Translations under genes and position numbers: made by a program
Assembly (NCBI GenBank): GCA_964017045.1
Contig: OZ024794.1
Location: forward strand, 35,755,182 to 35,819,181
Direction of reading: 5' to 3'
DNA: 64,000 bases
From: Omphiscola glabra
Taxonomy: Eukaryota; Mollusca; Gastropoda; Lymnaeidae
Notes under the pieces: model-generated
What the model was told of the DNA's origin: nothing
The model's database searches: none
The model's input: only the letters and a program-made list of their open reading frames with translations
Shown: positions 10,546 to 22,500 of the stretch, piece by piece
How positions within the stretch are numbered: the first letter of the stretch is position 1
How the letters are laid out: every line of letters begins with the position of its first letter

Positions 10546-12954
10546 CTCTATTTTTTAAATTAAATTTTCACTTGTGTAAAGTGATGTGGGTTTTGATATC
10601 CCTGGGGATAATTATGTAAATATAAAAATGTTTTGTTAAAGTTATTGATTTTCTTAATTGGTTAACATATGTTCATATGTAAAATGAGAATATAGCTTCT
10701 TCTTTTTTTACAACTGAAATGTCATTGGATTGAAAGATATTGTCATCCAAGTAAAAATGCATGAACTCAATTTCCTACCATCGATATAAATGTATCGAAA
10801 AAGGTTAATTATTGATCAAATTTATTCTGAGGCTTATCTTGTGCTGTATTGGGCAAAATGAATGTATAGTGTACTCCCCGCCCACAGAGTTTAAAAAAAA
10901 AAAATAAATCCTCCACTTGATTGTAGCCCCCTTACTTAGGCAAACATATTTTTTTGCATTTAATATGCTTTGTTCTTATCTAGATCATTGATAAGTGCAT
11001 TAAAATGCTATTTGGCTATTTAGTTTTGCTGCACCAATTTAATTAAACGTCATATTCATATTAAAATTATTTTTAAATGTAGAGTTTTTACTACTTTATA
11101 AACTTCATAAAAGTTTATTTTTGGAATGAATAGAAAGTAAAAACTTATTAAATGTTAAAAATACAAAGCTAAATTAGTATTTAAGTTTACCAATTTAAAA
11201 AGCTATCAATGCTATTTATTAATTTTACTTGTAAGAAGGGGAATGTACATTATCAGTTTTGTCACGCTCTTTTATTAAATCAGAGAACTTTTAGCTATGA
11301 CTAAATAGGCAATTCGCACTATGACGTCATTTGAGTGATTATTTAGAACTAATTAATTTTAATTTTATTTCGCCTTATTGACAACGCGCTAAAGAACGCA
11401 TAAACAACAACTGATTGTTAGGTTTTCCCGATAAATGTGATTACTGTGTATTTTTTTGATCATATTTTTTCTATTTATTTTTTTTCATAACTTTCAAACG
11501 CATATCAAATGCTTAAGATAGCTCCTTAATTGTTTATTTATATGTATTTGTAATTTATAATAATAATACTTAAACTTTTGCTAAAATAAAAGCGAAAATA
11601 TATTTTTTGCGCATGTAAATTTATTCGATTTCCGTTAAATAATAGAAAATAACTTTGATTGTTTTTAAGAGTCCGAATGTATCAAAATATTTTCGGGTTT
11701 CAAGCGTTATGTCAGCATAGCTCATTCTTATATATATATATATATATCGCTCTGAATAAGGTTTTCAAATTAAAACGAGAAATCAAGTTAGTCAATATGG
11801 TCGAATTCAAACGAGATAAAGCAATTATGTAATGAAAAATTCAGGATATAAATCTAAAGAACAATGGGCAGGAAGGCAAAGAATTTTTAAAAAATACACA
11901 TAGATCACGTTGTTAAAAAATTCATTCATAAAGTCAATAGCCTGACCAACTTTTTTCATATCTCACTCTCTCTCTCTCTCACGCGTGCGCGCACACACAC
12001 ACACAAGGAGAGAGAGAGAGAGAGAGAGTTTCCTATTTCTATCAAGTGGACAAACAATGCGCTCCATGGTTTATGACTTTTACAAACAGTGAACATCTCA
12101 ATGGCAGATATAAGGTCTTAGGTCTAAAGCTTTTTCCAAAAAAAAATAAGTTTTTTTGTTTTTGTTTTGTTTGTTAAGATTAATTTTTATCAAGCACGCG
12201 CCCGTAAAATGCACATTGAATAAACTGCTGGACCAATGAATCTGTGCCACGTATTCAAATAAAAAGGTCAGCGTGATATTACGATACTGATGGGATTTTC
12301 TTGTCGTTGATATTAAGAAAGTTTCATAAGACGCCAAGGACAATAATTGTTAGGAACACTGATGCAGATCTATTTTTAAAAGAGCAAACAGTTATACGAG
12401 TTCACCTAATATCTATGTAGCTCTGTAGAAGCAATGGATTCACATTAAAGGTTCCATTATGAAACCTGCCTAGTACTTCTTCGACTTAAGGCTTAACGCC
12501 ATCAGCTCGCATCAAAGAAGTCAAAAGTGCACTTAGAATTAGATGATCTTTTTTTTTTCTTTTTTCTTACTTCTATATGGCATATGAAATTTGGTATAGC
12601 AAATTACCACACTCACACACACACACACAACACAACTATTGGCTAAACAAAACAAATCGGTTTACAAACTGGGTCTTTGAAAAGATTGTTTGAGAACTGC
12701 TACAAACGTTAATAAATTTCTCTGTTCTCATCTAAAAGAAAATATGTCCACATTCTCTCTTCAAGCATCGTATTATTTCGTCGTCTCGTGACCACAGTCC
12801 AACTCTCTTCTATTCAATAGAGTAGGAAACAGGGGGTGGGGTGGGGCTACTGTCCGCCCCGGGGGCACTTTTTTCTATGCATTAAGTGTAGGCGGCAAAA
12901 TTCTTGACCCACCCCGAGCTCCTCTCACCCCAAAACAATTTGCTCTATATTTAC
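10546..12954. other. AT-rich intergenic DNA, no gene
   Basis: No coding segment, RNA or transposon recognised. Simple sequence only: (TA)n near 11730-11747, and a (CT)n-(CA)n-(GA)n compound microsatellite at about 11965-12030 whose CT and AG arms could pair into a hairpin. Confidence 0.6.
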
Positions 12955-13052
12955 ATGATGTCAAACGTGATGTCAAACATGATGTCAAACATGATGTCAA
13001 ACATGATGTCAAACATGATGTCAAACATGATGTCAAACATGATGTCAAACTT
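12955..13052. repeat. 12-bp minisatellite
   Basis: Eight units of CATGATGTCAAA, nearly perfect. Confidence 0.9.
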
Positions 13053-13323
13053 AAAGTTACTAAGCAAATTATGGCACTGATAATAAATTAGTTAGAGTTT
13101 AAATATTTTTTTTTCATTATAAAATTTGATTTAAAGTACAGAGCAGATTGATTCATGTAATACATTTTCCTTCACCTTCTTCGGTACAAAGGTCATTTGA
13201 AAAAAAAAGCTTGATAAGTAGGTACAACAGTGGAAGAATTGATTGTTTGGTTGAACTGATGTACTTTGTAGTTACTGTTTGAATAGCAAAGACCCATTAA
13301 AATGACTCGGGAAAAGGTGTGTG

Positions 13324-13366
13324 TTTTTTTTTTTTTTTTTTTTTTTTTTGGGGGGGGGGGGGGGGG
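13324..13366. repeat. Adjacent poly-T and poly-G runs
   Basis: Twenty-six T residues (13324-13349) abut seventeen G residues (13350-13366). The G run could form a quadruplex. The rest of 13053-13904 shows no gene. Confidence 0.85.
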
Positions 13367-13904
13367 AGTGTATTGTATCTTTGGATGGTTATTTTTCTGA
13401 ATTTTTTATATATTAGTTTAGACGACGAAATTATTATATATTTTCTTTAAAGTGGTTTGGATTGAATAGAAACTGTGAATGTCTTCATATAGGTCCTCGA
13501 ACAGTGCACACCACAAATCGGTAAACATGAAGTTAATAATCTTGAAAGCTTGACTCGAGATGCACTCAACGTATCAAAACATTTTTATTAAATAATTTAT
13601 TGAAGCTTGAAGATAAAACTTAATTTAAGGTTTAGGAATTTATGTTAAAAGCTTGGGAAAAAAATGAATTTTTAAAAAAATTAAGTTTTTAATATTTATT
13701 TAAATGTTGACTAATTGTGAAATAGCTAGCAACAAATACTTCGCTAAATATCCAACGAATGGAATATGGTCTATGCGTACTTCTTTATAAAAATGACATA
13801 AATCTATCGTCTTTTAGAAAAATGTTAACTAATTTCCATTTAGAGCAAAAGTTGCCCCCCCCCCCCTCAACTCCACCCTCAAATAGCCAGCTTGCCAGCT
13901 TGTT

Positions 13905-14300
13905 TTTTTGGTTAGAGATGATATTTTGCCATCTTGTCTTTCAGTTTTTTGGTTAGAGATGATATTTTGCCATCTTGTCTTTCAGTTTTTTGGTTAGAGA
14001 TGATATTTTGCCATCTTGTCTTTCAGTTTTTTTGGTTAGAGATGATATTTTGCCATCTTGTCTTTCAGTTTTTTGGTTAGAGATGATATTTTGCCATCTT
14101 GTCTTTCAGTTTTTTGGTTAGAGATGATATTTTGCCATCTTGTCTTTCAGTTTTTTGGTTAGAGATGATATTTTGCCATCTTGTCTTTCAGTTTTTTGGT
14201 TAGAGATGATATTTTGCCATCTTGTCTTTCAGTTTTTTGGTTAGAGATGATATTTTGCCATCTTGTCTTTCAGTTTTTTGGTTAGAGATGATATTTTTGG
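13905..14300. repeat. 41-bp minisatellite, about 9-10 copies
   Basis: Units carry CTTGTCTTTCAGTTTTTTGG and TTAGAGATGATATTTTGCCA. Copies are almost identical, with single-T length changes. Each unit contains a pyrimidine tract followed by CAG, that is, a 3' splice-acceptor-like string, but no exon follows. Confidence 0.95.
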
Positions 14301-15056
14301 AGCTTGTAATTTCTAGAATCCTCAGCCTGCCTCAAACAAAATGTTTAACATCGTTACTAAATTCAATTCCCACGCATTTCCTCCTTTCCCACATCACCAA
14401 CCCATAGGTTCCACCCCGCCCTCTTCTTTATTTTAACGTAGAAATACAACATTATTTAAACTTGACATGGGTTGTTGGTCTTCCTACAACAATTTTTTTA
14501 AAGAAACGACAACATTGGATTGGATATTATTATTATTTGTCCTTCGCATGCGAGTATTATCAAAACTTGACTTGAGCTGTATTTGTTTAAAGTGAAGGAG
14601 AGTTGCTCAATTCGTCAACCTTATTCTCTCGTCCTTGCCTATTTGATCTAATGGCGAGGCTTGGTCAAGACGACAGGGAGATAGGCAGGGATGCAGTGGA
14701 TGACCAGAAGTGTTTCTTGTGTTTCCCTGTGCTCTTAATGCGTTCCACGCCGCAGGAATTGGCGGAATTTTCATTGTGTCAATGTCATACCGCCTACGGG
14801 ACGCCCGGTTTGATTTCAGAGTTTTCATCTCTAGGATGAGTCACCCTCCAAGGTTAGCGAGTCCCATCGTACCGGGGAGCGGGTAATGTTTTTGCATGCG
14901 GTGTATTGAACTCAAGTGCAAAGGTTTTGGATTGATTCAGTTTAGACAACTTCGGCCACCCAGCATGGTCTATCTGGGTCAATATGCCGATTTTTGGCCC
15001 ACGCCAACTTGCTTGCTGTTTTTCGACTTCGATGGTTAATATTTTATTTTCTAACT
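14301..15056. other. No gene; GC-richer unclassified block at 14600-15020
   Basis: Overlapping short ORFs on both strands and a raised GC content at about 14600-15020 suggest an old mobile-element fragment, but I cannot name a family. Confidence 0.4.
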
Positions 15057-15234
15057 CAGTGGTTCCCAACCGTTTTTTTTAACCCCCGGAGTCCTTTTTT
15101 TAATAAATTTCTATGCTGGAGCCTTTTGAGTCTACCCTAAGTCTTACTAGTTAATAGTGTTTAGAGGTTATTTGGTGCAGCCGCGAGGCCCCTAACTGAG
15201 AAGTGCACACGTTAGCACAGGTTGGGCACCTCTG
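15057..15234. mobile_element. Short hAT-type MITE
   Basis: A 178-bp element. The left end CAGTGGTTCCCAACCG and the reverse complement of the right end, CAGAGGTGCCCAACCTG, are terminal inverted repeats of the same hAT type as 3479-4207. Flanks TTCTAACT (15049-15056) and ATCTAACT (15235-15242) are an 8-bp target duplication with one mismatch. Confidence 0.8.
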
Positions 15235-15242
15235 ATCTAACT

Positions 15243-16265
15243 CAATGTTTTCCTAAATTCCAAGAATAACTGCCTTGCTGGCATGTCGAGTTCATTTCAC
15301 TCGGCTTTGTGATTTATTTTTATTGAGGGTGGGGGGAGGGGGGGTAAGGGGTTGGTCCCCAAACAATGTGAACCAACTAACTACCCCCTGGTCATGGGGC
15401 TGGCGCGCTACGGATACATCAACTAAAAGTATAGTGTGGGCGGCCCGTTTCGTCTAACAAAATGGACTAAAATGAAAAAAAGCCCTTCATTGCTTAACGT
15501 TATCTGTGGGCGATCAGCAAATAAAAAGCATCTTGTCGGATAACAGCCGTATCTGTAACTCCATCGTTAGAGCATTTTAGCTTCACTCCGGCAACGGAGA
15601 AATCTCAGATGTAGAACTTATCATAATCATCTCAGCCTCCCTCCCCAATGGCCATTGGTCACCTGTACGAGTCACAACGAACGCTCCTTAAAATTATGTT
15701 GTTACCGGTTGCCGAATTTATAGCTTATCAATGCTGAAATAACGACATATTATACTTTAGGTTTCTATAATTTATTTTGTATTTATTGGTAAAAATGTAA
15801 AACAGCTCTTCCTCCGCCAATAAATGAGTTCGCTTAATTTAAAATGAAATTTAGAAAATAATTACATTAACAACGACACAAACCTGTGGCATAAAATGAA
15901 ATAATACATGTCATTATAAACAAGTTAAGGAAATTTATTCATTCTTTCAAAGAAATCATATGAACAAATTTCTGTTGAGCAACTATATATTACATATGTG
16001 TATATTTGTTCTATTTTTGTACGAGTATTTAATTTATTTCCACATAAAAGTTTTGAAATTTTTCTAAGATTTGTTTTCTTTTTAACATCGATTTTGAAGC
16101 AAACATTACCTACATCCATTTGTTATAAACTAGGCGGCGGATTAAAAACAAAAAAAAAGAACAGGTCGATTTTAAGATTATCTCCAGCCGATGATATCTT
16201 GGGGGTCCTGGGTAAAGGTATTAGCGTGATTGACAGGAATCGAGGTGCGTTGTATATCGCCAGGG
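15243..16265. other. Upstream region of the large gene
   Basis: No coding feature. A perfect 14-bp palindrome CCAATGGCCATTGG lies at 15645-15658 and holds two opposed CCAAT boxes, about 610 bp upstream of the TATA box. A G-rich run lies near 15330. Confidence 0.45.
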
Positions 16266-16273
16266 TATATAAA
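16266..16273 (+). promoter_or_regulatory. TATA box of the SCO-spondin/mucin-like gene
   Basis: TATATAAA, 160 bp upstream of the initiator ATG at 16433. Transcription would start near 16296-16305, giving a 5' UTR of about 130 nt. The ATG has A at -3 and G at +4, a strong initiation context. Confidence 0.6.
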
Positions 16274-16432
16274 GCATTGGTCGTTCCTAGTCAAACCAAA
16301 GGGCTTACCGCTCTGAGAGAGAAGAACTGCCAATACCAATTTATAGTGAGCACTGATACACTGGGAAAAATTCTACTCAGAGGGACTAAAACCGCAACGC
16401 GCTCTCACCCCAGGCATTCCGCCACCGCCAGT

Positions 16433-16518
16433 ATGGCACACACGAGGACTTCGGCCCTCCCAATGCTTGGATTAACTCTTTGGCTCTTGACCCTCGCAGA
16501 GTCCGTCAGTGCCGTCAC
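16433..16518 (+). CDS. Exon 1: signal peptide
   Basis: Encodes a 27-residue signal peptide: basic start MAHTRTS, a hydrophobic core [11 protein letters not shown], and a cleavage site after SVSA. The donor CAC|GTAAGT leaves two bases of a codon (phase 2). It is separated from exon 2 by a 6.9-kb intron full of repeats. Confidence 0.88.
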
Positions 16519-19500
16519 GTAAGTATAGAGGTTAGGGGCTGTGGACCATGATTCATTTAAACTATTTGACAAATATTACAAATTAAAGGAAACGCAATTT
16601 TAACCCGGGGAGGGGGGGCGCTAACCGGGGGGGGGGGGGCGGCGGACAGCGATGGGGCTGGGAGTATGTGCCATACGAGATGGATCACGATTTGTTTACA
16701 AACAACTCCCCACCCCTCGCCAAGACAAAATTCTAAAGTTGGCTGAAAATGTGGCCCCATCTCATGTTTAAAAAGTACCGTCCGTAGCAAATCGCCCTAA
16801 CCTACGCCAGTGGAGGATGAAAGGACATCCCTTAAAGATGCATGGAAGAAACTCTATACTGAAACAGAACCATGTAAAGGTCGTCCATTTGAATTTTTTT
16901 TCCTTAAATTGCAAATTTCCAGCCACTTATTAAAAAAAAATGTGGTTGAAGATTAAATGCAAAACTTTTTTTTTTTTGAAACGGATGTTTTGAAAGTTGA
17001 CAATGCGGAAATAGATGAATCAAATAACAGAAATGATAACGCTGACAACGAAGTGGGAAACGTTTATTACACGCGGAAATAAAATAACATTAACACAATT
17101 ATAAATGGAAACATGATTCCCTCTATTTAGTATTTGCCGCTATAGTCATAAGTTCATAATGAAGGAAATAAAAAACCTGCCCAGCACATTTTTAAAACTT
17201 TGTAAACACATCCATATTTGTTTGAGAACGTTGCTGTCTTCTCAATATTTCACATTTAATACGTGTTGGTTAGCATTTCAAACGGTCTTGTGAAATCGGT
17301 CTTATTCTATAAATTAACGAGAGAGAAAAACAACATTTCTGAAGTCATGATTTTTTCTTCGACTTATATTTAACAGATGGTTGTCTTTAAAAAAAAAATA
17401 CCCCCCCCCCTTTTGCACCAAAATCAGGCTGATGCGCTCATTAGTCCACTCCATTTTCTTGTATGCCTGTGAGTCCTGGACATTAACAGCAGAACATGCA
17501 ATAAAAATAAAGGCAATGGGAATGAGATGTTTCAGAAGCATTCTTGGCATATGCTATAGAGACCATATCTCTAACGAACAAGTGAAAGAAAGGATTTGTC
17601 AAGCAATTGGGCAGTACGAAGACGTCCAGGTGACTGTAAAAAAGCGCAAACTTAAGTAGTATGGCTACGTGACAAGAAAACAAAGGCTCGCCAAAGAAAT
17701 CATGCAGGGCACAACGAGAGGAGGGAGAAGAAGAGGCAGACAGAGAAAAGGATGAGAAGATTACATCAAAGAGTGGACGGGATTAAAACTAGGCAATACA
17801 ATGCGTAGTGCAGAAGACAGAGAGGAATGGAGAAGGATAGTTACCATGTCATCTGTGGCACCCCAACGGTCCAAGGACTAAGGGACATGATGATGATGAT
17901 GATGATGATGATATTGATGATGTCTTAAAGCTGAATGCATTTGTGGAGTGAAAAGAAATCCCACCGCTGTTAAACTGGTTTACAATTTTAGATGGTCAAA
18001 ACAAATTCAGACCAATAGGAGTACAACTGAATGTGAATGAATTTTATTGAAAACTGGTTTTGGAGATTTAATAAAAATAAGTAAATTCAGATATGTATTT
18101 GACTATCTTTAAAAGTACCCCGTAAATCTGAGGTACCCGTAAATTTGAGGTCCTTATAATAGGAGGCACCTTTAATTCCCAAAACCGTCCTGTAATTATG
18201 AGCCCGAAAAGCCCGACCGAACCTCCCCAATGTGCCTTGACGAGGCCTGATTTTTACTTACACAACTTCTGATAAGCAATGATGAAAGGAAGCGTCCATG
18301 GTGCGCAATATCTGATAAGCATTGGTGAAAGGAAGCGTCCATGGTGCACAATATCTGATAAGCATTAATGAAAGGAAGCGTCCATGGTGCACAATATCTG
18401 ATAAGCATTGATGAAAGGAAGCGTCCATGGTGCGCAATATCTGATAAGCATTGGTGAAAGGAAGCGTCCATGGTGCACAATATCTGATAAGCATTGATGA
18501 AATGAAGCGTCCATGGTGCACAATATCTGATAAGAATTGATGAAAGAAAGCGTCCATGGTGCACAATATCTGATAAGCACTGATGAAAGGAAGAAGTCAT
18601 GAAACGTTGAAATAAATTCACTCTTTAAAGTTATTAGTTTTCGTATCTTCTAAATAATTTAAATTAAATAATGACTTAGTGCGATTGTGTTTCACTATAA
18701 CCAATTCAAGAAGAAAAAAACATGTTGTTTTTCTAAAGTGAAGTCACAATAAATAAAAGTACGCATATATGTGACCACAGCGTCGTTTCCAATGAGACTG
18801 CAATATGGCGAATGTTATCAATGGACTACGATGAGTCGATTGTTTTGTCACGTGATAAGCGTAAGTACGAGTAAGACTTCCGGTAGGCTGTCTGCAACAC
18901 ACTAGTCGCTCACAAATTTTTCTTCAAACAACTTTCTTCCTTTAATCATAACTGAATTATAATTATTGTCACATTTAATGAATGTCATTTAAAGAAACGT
19001 GTGTATTCAAGAATATTTTGAAAAGTAAAATTTTTAATTAACACTAGGGAAGCGCTGATGGAGACAAACATTGTGCTTTAAAATTAATGATAATGGCAAT
19101 GGCTGATCAGCTGTTATCTGTTGTTATGTGTTGTTATGTGTAGCAGAAAGCCTACCAATGGCTGGTACGTATCACGTGACAAAACAAGGAAGTGACTCGT
19201 CGTAGTCCATTGGGGAAAAAAACTTTATGGTGAAGCTTTGACACAATGGGGAAAATTCTTTGGGGTGCGCTATAAGTATGGGGTATGGCACTTCACACAC
19301 ATGGATTTTTGGGTGCACTATTATTAGAGGGTGTGGCACTTCCAACACATGGACTTTGGGGTGTGCTATAAGTATGGGGTATGGCACTTCACACATATGG
19401 ATTTTGGGTGCGCTGTTATTAGAGGGTGTGGCGCTTCCAACACATGGACTTTGGGGTGTGCTATAAGTATGGTGTATCTTTGGGTTCGCTATTAGTAGAG

Positions 19501-22500
19501 GGTATGACATTTCACACACATGGACTTTGGGTTCAATATTAGTAGGGGGTATGGCATGCACTTCACACACAAAATCTTTGGACTTTGGGTGCAATATTAG
19601 TAGACATTGTGGCACATCCCACACATTGACTTTGGGTTCAATGTTAGTATAACAAGATGTGGAACATCACACACTTGACTTGGGGTGCGTTATTAGTAGA
19701 GGGTATGGCACTTCACACACACGGACTTTTGGTTCAATATTAGTAGAGGGTGTGGAACTTCATACAGATGTACTTTGGTTGCCCTTTAAGTAGAGGGTAT
19801 GGCACTTCACACACATGAACTTTGGGGTCAATATTAGTAGAGGATGTGGCACTTCCGACACATTGACTTTGGGTTCAATATTAGTAGAGGGTGTGGCACT
19901 TCCGACACATGGTCTTTGGGTTCAATATTAGTAGAGGGTGTGGCACTTCCGACACATGGACTTTGGATGCGCTATTATTAGAGTTTGTAGCATTTCACAC
20001 ACATGGACTTAATAAGCTTTATGTTCGATGTTTTAAGGTTTTCGTGATTGAAGAGTGGCAAAGTGTTTATAGATTAATTTGTATGAATCAATTTTTTAAA
20101 AATGTCTTCATTTGATATATTTGTTTCTCACCAAACACAAATTCACTTGGCAACAATATTGCTTAGTATTTTCACAACTTGCTTGAAAAATTGTTGCAAA
20201 TTTTACACTAGACATTCTAACAATTGGACATTTTAACAATTAGACATTTTAACAATTAGACATTTTAACAATTACACATTTTAACAATTACACATTCTAA
20301 AAAAAATGTTATGATATAAATAGCAAAGATTATGTATTGCTACATTTAAAACGAGCAATGCGATTGCATTCATATGAAATAACGTTAGTCTTATGCTCAC
20401 CCACACACGTGTCTATACAAATGAAACGCCATCGCAAATAACCTAGAGCGCGAGCACTCGCACAATTTAAACAACTGGGTTCAAGCAAGGACGTCATTTG
20501 GGGGAGCGCAGGGTGGGGCGTTTGCCACCCACATTTCCCTGAATTTGCAGGTTTTATTTAAATTGCTGTGTACTTTGGCGCCTCCAGTAATAAACGTTTT
20601 AAAAAGCTGCATGACCAAGTTTTGGTTTTGCCCCCCCCCCCCCCCCCCCGAAAAATGGAGGAGTTTCGTTATGCAGTTATCAATGGTTACCGGAAATTCG
20701 ATCGAAAGAAATTTCGTCGACGGAAATTTGATCGAACGGAAATTTGGTCGAATCTTTTTTTCAGTTCACACGTTAAAGTTTTCGTCAAATTTCTTTTTGA
20801 ACGCACTGTAATAAATAGTAAAACAAAATAATGCATCCAAAAAATAAATTTGAAGCAGATTAAAATAAAACATTTCAAAACGCACTTCTGGTCTTTTTAA
20901 AAGTCCAAGTTAGTGTAAATACTTTAGCAATTTAATTTTGCGCACCTTTATTAGGCCCACAACGGCGATAAGCTATGACAGTCGCGCCTTTATTAGGCCC
21001 ACAACGGTGAGAAGCTATGGCGGTCGCGCCTTTATTAGGCCCACAACGGTGAGAAGCTATGACGGTCGCGCCTTTATTAGGCCCACAACGGTGAGAAGCT
21101 ATGACGGTCGCGCCTTTATTAGGCCCACAACGGTGAGAAGCTATGACGGTCGCGCCTTTATTAGGCCCACAACGGTGAGAAGCTATGACGGTCGCGCCTT
21201 TATTAGGCCCACAACGGTGAGAAGCTATGGCGGTCGCGCCTTTATTAGGCCCACAACGGTGAGAAGCTATGACGGTCGCGCCTTTATTAGGCCCACAACG
21301 GTGAGAAGCTATGACGGTCGCGCCTTTATTAGGCCCACAACGGTGAGAAGCTATGACGGTCGCGCCTTTATTAGACCCACAACGGTGAGAAGCTATGACG
21401 GTCGCGCCTTTATTAGGCCCACAACGGTGAGAAGCTATGACGGTCGCGCCTTTATTAGGCCCACAACGGTGAGAAGCTATGACGGTCGCGCCTTTATTAG
21501 GCCCACAACGGTGAGAAGCTATGACGGTCGCGCCTTTATTAGGCCCACAACGGTGAGAAGCTATGACGGTCGCGCCTTTATTAGGCCTACAACGGTGAGA
21601 AGCTATGACGGTCGCGCCTTTATTAGGCCCACAACGGTGAGAAGCTATGACGGTCGCGCCTTTATTAGGCCCACAACGGTGAGAAGCTATGACGGTCGCG
21701 CCTTTATTAGGCCCACAACGGTGAGAAGCTATGACGGTCGCGCCTTTATTAGGCCCACAACGGTGAGAAGCTATGACGGTCGCGCCTTTATTAGGCCTAC
21801 AACGGTGAGAAGCTATGACGGTCGCGCCTTTATTAGGCCTACAACGGTGAGAAGCTTTGACGGTCGCGCCTTTATTAGGCCTAAAACGGTGAGAAGCTAT
21901 GACGGTCGCGCCTTTATTAGGCCCACAACGGTGAGAAGCTATGACGGTCGTTTCATATTTATTTAACTTTTTTTTTCTCTTTTTTTTTCCTTGCTGTTTG
22001 GATAAGTGTGTGGTTTTTTTTGGGGGGGGGGAGGGGGGGCTATATTATTTCATTTTATTACATTACAAAGATAACATTCCGTGCTTGAACATTTAGAGGA
22101 GTGCGTTTAAATAACTGCCGGTGTGTTAAACTCTCCAACACATTTCCCCAATTCTCTAAGATTTCTTTAGCCACCTATTGGCCCCGGCATACAGAAGAAA
22201 ATGTGGTGCAAAATTAAACTATCGTGTGCTTACTTTCGTTCAGCTCAGCAATGGTCACCACTATGTGATTTGTTAAATTTCGTCCAACAATAGTCACTAA
22301 TCAGGGGCGTAGCAAGGGTGTCTCCCGGTGTGGGTAAATATTTCCCGCCCCCTTCCAAGAAAAAAAAGTATGCGGTTGATCGGAGATGACGCCTTGATAA
22401 AGGAAAAAAAAATGTCACACGGGATGCACCTGTCACAAATGACTGGGTTGGGATTGAACAACGGCGCACCATTGATTACTCATGTAACTTATAATGTGTT

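Noticed and set aside
18196..18621. 141-codon minus ORF with [10 protein letters not shown] repeats
   Set aside because: 43-bp tandem repeat; the repeat is open in several frames and has no gene context.
20938..21960. CRISPR-like regular array
   Set aside because: Units are contiguous with no unique spacers, and the DNA is eukaryotic.
22302..22330. AGGGGCGTAGCAAGG string resembling a DNA-transposon end
   Set aside because: Single end only; no partner terminus identified.
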